The position numbers and the translations under genes are program-made. A stretch of 10,023 bases of DNA, taken from NCBI GenBank assembly GCA_003476595.1, contig DMTU01000138.1, positions 5,831 to 15,853 of the forward strand. The letters run 5' to 3'. Positions 5,828 to 10,023 of this stretch are shown one piece after another. The notes beneath the pieces were generated by a model. It did no database searches, was not told the DNA's origin, and was given only the letters and a program-made list of their open reading frames with translations. The DNA comes from Acidimicrobiaceae bacterium (GTDB lineage Bacteria > Actinomycetota > Acidimicrobiia > Acidimicrobiales > Salinilacustritrichaceae). Position 1 is the stretch's first letter. The number at the start of each line of letters is the position of its first letter.

Positions 5828-6571
5828 GTGGTCGACCCTCTCACCAGCGATCCCGACGGGGTCCGTCCCGAACCCCCGGTCGACGAGCACCACCACCGCG
5901 ATGTGCGGGGCGGCGCCGCCCGGGCCGCGGTGTTCGGGGTGAGTGACGGCCTCGTCTCCAACGTCGGCCTGATCCTCGGCGTGGCCGGCGCCGACCCGGC
6001 CCCCGCCGTCGTGCGCGTCGCCGGCCTGGCCGGCCTCGTCGCCGGCGCCATCTCCATGGCGGCCGGCGAGTACAACTCGATGCGGGTCCAGGCCGAGCTG
6101 TTCGAGCGCGAGGTCACCCTCGAGCGCATCGAGATCCGCCGCAACCCCCACGTCGAGACCGCCGAGCTGGACCAGCTGTACCAGTCCCGTGGCGTGGCCC
6201 CCGCCGCCGCCCGCGCCCTGGCCGAGTCGGTCATGGCCGACGAGGAGCTGGCCGTGCGCACCCACGCCCGGGAGGAGCTCGGCATCGACCCCGACGAGCT
6301 CGGCTCACCAACGGGCGCCGCCGTCTCCTCCTTCGCCGCCTTCTGCGGCGGCGCCGTCATCCCGCTCATCCCCTGGTTCATCACCTCGGGCGTCGCCGCC
6401 ACCATCGCGTCGCTGGTCGCCGCCCTCATCGCTGCCGTCGTCATCGGCGTGGTCATCGCCCGCTTCACCGAGCGCCCGGCCTGGCGGGTCGCCGGCCGCC
6501 AGCTCGCCTTCACCGCGGTGCCGGCCGCCCTCACCTACACGATCGGCAGCCTCGTCGGCGTCAACGTCTAG
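5828..6571 (+). CDS. VIT1/CCC1-family Fe2+/Mn2+ transporter
   Basis: The 247-residue membrane protein matches the vacuolar iron transporter family, which exports divalent iron or manganese from the cytoplasm. The first helix carries VFGVSDGLVSNVGLILG (35-51, with Asp40) and the second AGAISMAAGEYNSM (72-85, with Met77 and Glu81); these are the pore-lining ion residues of the family. Between helices 2 and 3 is the long cytoplasmic metal-binding segment rich in glutamate (about 90-155, ELFEREVTLERIEI and MADEELAVRTHAREELG). Three further hydrophobic segments follow near 166-185, 187-211 and 225-245. An N-terminal HHH cluster (21-23) may bind metal. The GTG start is supported by the -10-like box 6 nt upstream. 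Metal choice, iron or manganese, is not decided by sequence. Confidence 0.9.
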   Translation: MVDPLTSDPDGVRPEPPVDEHHHRDVRGGAARAAVFGVSDGLVSNVGLILGVAGADPAPAVVRVAGLAGLVAGAISMAAGEYNSMRVQAELFEREVTLERIEIRRNPHVETAELDQLYQSRGVAPAAARALAESVMADEELAVRTHAREELGIDPDELGSPTGAAVSSFAAFCGGAVIPLIPWFITSGVAATIASLVAALIAAVVIGVVIARFTERPAWRVAGRQLAFTAVPAALTYTIGSLVGVNV

Positions 6572-6629
6572 AAGCTGGCAGGCGAGTCGTCACACATGGG
6601 CTTGGTGTGACGAGGCGGCTGCCAGCTTC
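6571..6629. terminator. Long hairpin between convergent transporter and mshD genes
   Basis: Arms of 25 nt (6571-6595 and 6605-6629) pair at 22 positions around a 9-nt loop (ATGGGCTTG). The left arm starts on the last base of the transporter stop codon and the right arm ends 17 nt before the mshD stop. The position suits bidirectional termination. No T-tract follows on either strand. Confidence 0.7.
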
Positions 6630-6646
6630 CAATGGATGGACCGAGC

Positions 6647-7546
6647 TCAGGAGGGCTTCACGTCCCCGACGAACGCCCGGTTGGTGGAGTGCACGGTGAA
6701 GCCGAGGGCCTCGTAGAGCTTCACGGCCGGGGCGTTGTCGGCGTCGACGTAGAGCATGCCGGTGTCGGTCGAGCCGGCGAGGTGGGCGAGGCCGGCGACG
6801 GTGAGGGCCCGCCCGAGCCCCTGCCCGGCGAAGTCGGGGTGGACGGCGATCACGTAGATCTCGCCGACCGGAGGCTCCTCGTGGAGCTTGGTCCAGCAGA
6901 ACCCCGCGAGGCGCCCGTCGCGCTCGTGGAGCAGGAAGCCCTCGGGGTCGAACCACGGCTCGTCCTCGCGCTGGCGCACGTCGTCGAGGGTCCAGCCGCC
7001 CTGCTCGGGGTGCCAGGCGAAGGCCGCGTTGTTCACCTCGAGCCACGCCTCCTCGTCCTGGCCGGGCACGAACGGGCGCGTCACCAGGTCCGTCGTCTCG
7101 TCGACGGGGAGCGGCACGCGCATCTGCCACAGGTCCCGGCCCGGCGCCAGCCCGACCAGGTTGGCGATGCGGGTGTGGGCCTCGTTGGGCTCGTACACCC
7201 AGTAGTGGACGTGGCCGCCGCCCTCCTCGGCGATGAGGTCCACCGCCGCGCCCAGCAGGCGGGGGGCGATGATCATCGCGTCGTAGCGGTGGTGGGGATC
7301 GATCACCAGATCGATCGCCCAGGACTGCTCGCCGCGGGTGACCTGGGAGTAGGCGACCAGGTGATCGTGGCCCTCCTCGGTGAGCACGAGCCCGGCGAAC
7401 TCCGAGCGACCGCCGTGCGCGGCATCGACCCAGCGGTGCTCGTCGATGGGACGGTGGCCGTCGGCGAGGTACACCCGCTCGATCAGGTGCTCCACCTCGC
7501 GGACGTCGACGTCGTCGAGGTGGTGCTTGATCTGGAGCTCGGCCAT
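6647..7546 (-). CDS. mshD: Mycothiol synthase (mycothiol acetyltransferase) MshD
   Basis: MshD transfers acetyl from acetyl-CoA to Cys-GlcN-Ins, the last step in making mycothiol, the main low-molecular-weight thiol of Actinobacteria. The 299 residues form the expected tandem GNAT pair: a degenerate N-terminal domain (about 1-150) and a catalytic C-terminal domain (about 155-299). The acetyl-CoA loop is VHPDFAGQGLGRAL (235-248). Family-typical stretches are NNAAFAWHPEQGGWT (172-186), WFDPEGFLL (198-206) and LYEALGFTVHSTNRAF (277-292). Length is normal. The ATG at 7546 is preceded by a TAGCCT box at 9 nt and no Shine-Dalgarno sequence. Other mycothiol genes are not in the window, as is usual since the pathway is scattered. 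Confidence 0.95.
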   Translation of the reverse strand: MAELQIKHHLDDVDVREVEHLIERVYLADGHRPIDEHRWVDAAHGGRSEFAGLVLTEEGHDHLVAYSQVTRGEQSWAIDLVIDPHHRYDAMIIAPRLLGAAVDLIAEEGGGHVHYWVYEPNEAHTRIANLVGLAPGRDLWQMRVPLPVDETTDLVTRPFVPGQDEEAWLEVNNAAFAWHPEQGGWTLDDVRQREDEPWFDPEGFLLHERDGRLAGFCWTKLHEEPPVGEIYVIAVHPDFAGQGLGRALTVAGLAHLAGSTDTGMLYVDADNAPAVKLYEALGFTVHSTNRAFVGDVKPS

Positions 7547-7555
7547 GGGCGGCCG

Positions 7556-7581
7556 AGGCTACCGAGGGCCGTCGGTAGCCT
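7556..7581. promoter_or_regulatory. Divergent mshD/nth promoter boxes in a perfect inverted repeat
   Basis: AGGCTACCGA and TCGGTAGCCT are perfect 10-bp inverted copies around the spacer GGGCCG. Each arm holds a TAGCCT hexamer facing outward: 9 nt before the mshD ATG (7546) and 6 nt before the nth ATG (7588). They most likely are two facing-away -10 boxes with almost no room for other elements in the 41-bp gap. A dimeric regulator site overlapping both promoters is the alternative. Confidence 0.55.
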
Positions 7582-7587
7582 CCGACC

Positions 7588-8331
7588 ATGGCCGCCCGCG
7601 TGCAGAACCCCCCACCACCGCCGGGACGCCGGCGACCCCGCACGCCGGCGGGACGGGGCCGGACCGCCCACGAGGCCCTGGCCGAGGCCTACCCGGGCAC
7701 CGCCGTGGAGCTGTGCGAGCTCGACCACCGCGACCCCTTCGAGCTGCTCGTGGCCACGATCCTGTCGGCCCAGTGCACGGACGAGCGCGTGAACATGACC
7801 ACCCCGGAGGTCTTCGCCCGCTGGCCCGACCCCGAGTCCCTCGCCGGCGCCGACCCCGAGGAGCTGGAGCAGGTCATCCACCCCACCGGGTTCTTCCGCC
7901 AGAAGGCCAAGTCGCTGCTCGGCATGTCGGCCCGGCTCCTCGAGCAGCACGGGGGTGAGGTGCCCCACCGCATCGCGGATCTCGTCGCGCTCCCCGGCGT
8001 CGGGCGAAAGACGGCCAACGTGATCCGCTCGGTCGCCCTCGACGAGCCCGGCCTGCCGGTGGACACCCACGTCGGCCGGGTCGCCATCCGCCTCGGCCTG
8101 ACCGAGGAGACCGACCCGGTCAAGGTCGAGCACGAGCTCGGCGCCATGGTGCCGGCCGCCGAACGGGGGCTGTTCAGCCTGCGGCTCATCCTGCACGGCC
8201 GCCGGACCTGCTTCGCCCGCCGCCCTGCGTGCACGGAATGCCCGCTCGCGTGGTTCTGCCCGTCCTTCGGGATGACCGATCTGCCCACGTCACCCCACAA
8301 GCCGAAAAAACCTCGGAGTGGTGGCACGTAG
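7588..8331 (+). CDS. nth: Endonuclease III, DNA glycosylase / AP lyase
   Basis: Nth removes oxidised pyrimidines from DNA and cuts the abasic strand, starting base excision repair. The 247-residue protein has the helix-hairpin-helix LVALPGVGRKTANVI (132-146) with catalytic Lys141, the catalytic aspartate in VDTHVGRV (Asp159), and the 4Fe-4S cluster cysteines 208, 215, 218 and 224 in the classical C-x6-C-x2-C-x5-C spacing. An N-terminal extension of about 26 residues rich in proline and arginine (PPPPPGRRRPRTP) is probably disordered; similar tails occur in actinobacterial Nth. The C-terminus ends in a basic SPHKPKKPRSGG tail. The start follows a TAGCCT box by 6 nt. It is divergent from mshD, so two oxidative-damage functions share one short promoter region. 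Confidence 0.95.
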   Translation: MAARVQNPPPPPGRRRPRTPAGRGRTAHEALAEAYPGTAVELCELDHRDPFELLVATILSAQCTDERVNMTTPEVFARWPDPESLAGADPEELEQVIHPTGFFRQKAKSLLGMSARLLEQHGGEVPHRIADLVALPGVGRKTANVIRSVALDEPGLPVDTHVGRVAIRLGLTEETDPVKVEHELGAMVPAAERGLFSLRLILHGRRTCFARRPACTECPLAWFCPSFGMTDLPTSPHKPKKPRSGGT

Positions 8332-8357
8332 GCCGTCTGGATCATGTAGCGTTTCCC

Positions 8358-8491
8358 TCAGTCCAGGTTCCCGCCACCTGGAACTGACGCGTTGCACGGG
8401 ATCCGCCGCCCGGCAACGCCAGCGACGGCGCCCACTCCCACCCGGGCGCCGTCGCCGCGTCACGGGGCCGGACACCACGGTGTTCGGCCCC
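8358..8491. other. Four consecutive hairpins in the nth to 62-residue-gene gap
   Basis: The 188-nt gap (8332-8519) has no gene but holds four stem-loops in a row: 8358-8387 (11 bp with one bulge, loop TCCCGCC), 8389-8419 (7 bp, GCGTTGC/GCAACGC), 8422-8455 (perfect 12 bp, loop ACTCCCACCC) and 8464-8491 (about 12 bp with one G-T wobble, arm GGGGCCGGACACC). One or two of these suffice to terminate nth and the convergent gene. The rest are unexplained. On the plus strand TAGCGT at 8347-8352 lies 6-7 nt before the first stem and could start a small RNA of about 135 nt, but there is no good -35. A non-coding RNA is therefore only possible. Confidence 0.5.
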
Positions 8492-8519
8492 TGACCCGCG
8501 CCCGAGACTCGATCTGGCG

Positions 8520-8708
8520 TTACAGGCTGCCGCGGAGGCGGTCGAGGCGGCGGACGGCGTTGCGCAGCGACCGCTCGACCTCGAACAGGCCGGGGGAGAT
8601 CGGGTCGTCCGGGTCGCTGTCACGCCGGTCGGCGATGGCGGCGACGCGCTGGCTGAGCTCCTCGAGGGTGCCCTGGATGGAGGACAGCTCTGCCGCGTCG
8701 GTGCTCAC
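8520..8708 (-). CDS. Small coiled-coil-like protein of 62 residues, function unknown
   Basis: The product starts from GTG at 8708 and reads as two helices: SSIQGTLEELSQRVAAIADR (9-28) and FEVERSLRNAVRRLDRLRG (42-60), joined by an acidic, proline-containing linker (DSDPDDPISPG). Leucine and valine spacing in both suggests a helical hairpin or coiled coil. There is no cysteine, membrane segment or enzyme motif. Third codon positions are strongly G or C, as in known genes here. A longer open frame runs upstream to 9056 but lies antisense to hisD, so the GTG with TAGAAC 7 nt before it is the better start. It is divergent from hisD with a 55-bp gap. I do not recognise the family. Confidence 0.7.
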   Translation of the reverse strand: MSTDAAELSSIQGTLEELSQRVAAIADRRDSDPDDPISPGLFEVERSLRNAVRRLDRLRGSL

Positions 8709-8715
8709 GCGGACA

Positions 8716-8721
8716 GTTCTA
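8716..8721 (-). promoter_or_regulatory. Possible -10 box of the 62-residue protein gene
   Basis: The minus strand reads TAGAAC, 7 nt before the GTG at 8708. The spacing matches leaderless starts at neighbouring genes. It decides the short start against the longer antisense frame. Confidence 0.4.
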
Positions 8722-8750
8722 CCCACTTCGGAGGTGGTTCCGGCCACCGG

Positions 8751-8756
8751 TAGCCT
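8751..8756 (+). promoter_or_regulatory. Possible -10 box of hisD
   Basis: TAGCCT lies 7 nt before the GTG at 8764, as at nth and the transporter gene. No -35 box or Shine-Dalgarno sequence is visible between it and the start. Confidence 0.5.
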
Positions 8757-8763
8757 GCGCCGG

Positions 8764-10023
8764 GTGACCGGCCTCCTCACCACGCTCGACCTGCGCGGCA
8801 CCGACACGTCGGATCCCCATGCGCTGCGGTCGGTGCTGCCCCGCCCGAAGGCGGCGGAGGAACCGCCGATCGAGCAGGTCCGTGCCGTCATCGAGCGGGT
8901 CCGCGAGGGCGGCGACGACGCCCTGCGGGCCATGACCAAGGAGTTCGACGGCGTCGACATCGACACCATCCGGGTCGACCCCGACGACGTCGCGGGCGCC
9001 GTCGAGCGCATCGATCCGGCGCTGCGGACCGCGCTCGAGACCGCGCACCGCAACATCGCCGCCTACCACCGGGCCCAGCTGCACGACCCGGCCCGCTACG
9101 AGCGCGACGGCCTGGTGGTGCGCGAGCTGCGCCGCCCCGTCGATCGGGCCGGCCTGTACGTCCCCTCCGCGCTCGCGCCACTGCTGTCCACCGCGCTCAT
9201 GACCGCCGTGCCGGCCAAGGTCGCCGGCGTCCACGAGACCGTGCTGTGCACCGCGCCGGGCCCCGACGGCACCGTCGACGACGGCATCCTCGCTGCGGCC
9301 GCCATCGCCGGCGTCGACGAGGTGCACCGCGTCGCCGGGCCCGCTGCCATCGCGGCGATGGCATACGGCACCGAGTCCATCCTCCCGGTCGACGTCATCG
9401 TCGGCCCGGGCAGCGCCCGCGTCGCCCAGGCCAAGCGGGAGGTGGCGTCCAGCGGCCTGGTCGGCGTGCCGTCCAGCTTCGCCGGCCCCTCCGAGGTCGT
9501 CGTCGTCGCCGACCGCGACGCCGTGGTCGAAGACGTCGCCATCGACATCGTGCTGCAGGCCGAGCACGGCCCCGACGGGCTGGCCTGGCTCATCTGCTGG
9601 GACGAGGACGTCCGCGCCGCCGTGGACGAGGCGGTCGGCCGGATCGTGGCCACCAGCCCCCGGCGCGAGCACATCGAGGCCACCCTCGCCGACGCCGGCT
9701 ACGCCGTGGTCGTCGACGGCCCCGCCGCCGCCATCGACGTCGCCAACGTCATCGCCCCCGAGCACCTCGAGCTGCAGACCGCCGACGCCGAGGACCTCCT
9801 CCTGCGGGTGAAGCACGCCGGCGCCGTCTTCTGCGGCCCGTGGGCACCGGCCAGCGTCGGCGACTACGTCGCCGGCCCCAACCACGTGCTGCCCACCTAC
9901 GGCTCGGCCCGCTTCGCCGGCGCCCTGCGCGTCGACGACTTCTGCAAGCACATCCACGTCGTCAGCCTCGACGAGGCCGCGCTGCGCGGCCTCGCCCCCC
10001 ACGTGCAGGCCATGGCCGCCGCC
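8764..10023 (+). CDS. hisD: Histidinol dehydrogenase, 3' end cut by the window
   Basis: HisD carries out the last two steps of histidine synthesis, oxidising L-histidinol to L-histidine with two NAD+ in the cytoplasm. The 420 residues present cover nearly the whole enzyme (about 430 expected). Zinc ligands are in place: Gln265 and His268 (LQAEHGP), Asp367 ([13 protein letters not shown]) and probably His413. The catalytic pair is Glu333-His334 (APEHLEL), with His374 in GPNH. Some usually strict stretches differ: [12 protein letters not shown] for [24 protein letters not shown] for GPGNxYVxxAKR, and [10 protein letters not shown] for IDMIAGPSE. All active-site residues remain, so an active HisD is likely. 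Start GTG follows a TAGCCT box. Other his genes may follow beyond the window. Confidence 0.93.
   Translation, partial: MTGLLTTLDLRGTDTSDPHALRSVLPRPKAAEEPPIEQVRAVIERVREGGDDALRAMTKEFDGVDIDTIRVDPDDVAGAVERIDPALRTALETAHRNIAAYHRAQLHDPARYERDGLVVRELRRPVDRAGLYVPSALAPLLSTALMTAVPAKVAGVHETVLCTAPGPDGTVDDGILAAAAIAGVDEVHRVAGPAAIAAMAYGTESILPVDVIVGPGSARVAQAKREVASSGLVGVPSSFAGPSEVVVVADRDAVVEDVAIDIVLQAEHGPDGLAWLICWDEDVRAAVDEAVGRIVATSPRREHIEATLADAGYAVVVDGPAAAIDVANVIAPEHLELQTADAEDLLLRVKHAGAVFCGPWAPASVGDYVAGPNHVLPTYGSARFAGALRVDDFCKHIHVVSLDEAALRGLAPHVQAMAAA

Noticed and set aside
4677..5942. Long plus-strand open frame antisense to rlmN
   Set aside because: It is opposite a gene with intact radical SAM and catalytic cysteines and has low-complexity composition.
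8319..8493. Open plus-strand frame through the hairpin region after nth
   Set aside because: Third positions lack the G/C bias of real genes here, it overlaps nth, and no ribosome binding site is present.
8719..10002. 427-codon minus-strand frame antisense to hisD
   Set aside because: The plus strand encodes a convincing HisD; the minus-strand product is glycine/aspartate/valine repeats typical of GC-rich antisense frames.

Overview
The window comes from a very GC-rich actinobacterium. It encodes a mycothiol synthase (MshD), a thiol pathway confined to Actinobacteria, and a FadD19-like acyl-CoA synthetase. The style of the HisD, the synthetase and the -10-only promoters would fit the class Acidimicrobiia, but that placement is inference. 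The content is mostly chromosomal housekeeping. I see no transposase, phage gene, CRISPR array, tRNA or rRNA.

Layout: (1) the 3' part of a TPR-like protein gene (+), closed by a hairpin; (2) two unreported-size small genes on the minus strand (43 and 29 codons) with strong ribosome binding sites, divergent from (3) an RsbW-like anti-sigma ATPase (+); (4) a FadD19-like acyl-CoA synthetase (-), which overlaps the ATPase gene tail to tail and has a TetR-type palindrome in its promoter; (5) a small four-helix membrane protein (-) whose start codon overlaps that of (6) a sugar-1-phosphate nucleotidyltransferase (+); (7) rlmN (-); (8) a VIT1/CCC1-type Fe/Mn transporter (+); (9) mshD (-); (10) nth, endonuclease III (+); (11) an intergenic stretch with four consecutive hairpins; (12) a 62-residue coiled-coil-like protein (-); (13) hisD (+), running off the right end.

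The genes alternate in strand, so the window is a series of divergent promoters and convergent terminators rather than long operons. Three convergent junctions carry long hairpins without T-tracts. Four genes (VIT1-like, mshD, nth, hisD) have the hexamer TAGCCT 6-9 nt before the start codon, and rlmN and the 62-residue gene have TAN4 variants at the same distance. This points to leaderless or near-leaderless transcripts. By contrast the ATPase and the two small genes have clear Shine-Dalgarno sequences. No pathway links the genes obviously; the shared themes are redox and metal homeostasis (mshD, VIT1-like, two Fe-S enzymes, RlmN and Nth) and general metabolism.

I do not find a clear new multi-gene system. 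The best candidates for something undescribed are the two small-protein genes beside the anti-sigma ATPase and the four-hairpin intergenic region before hisD.
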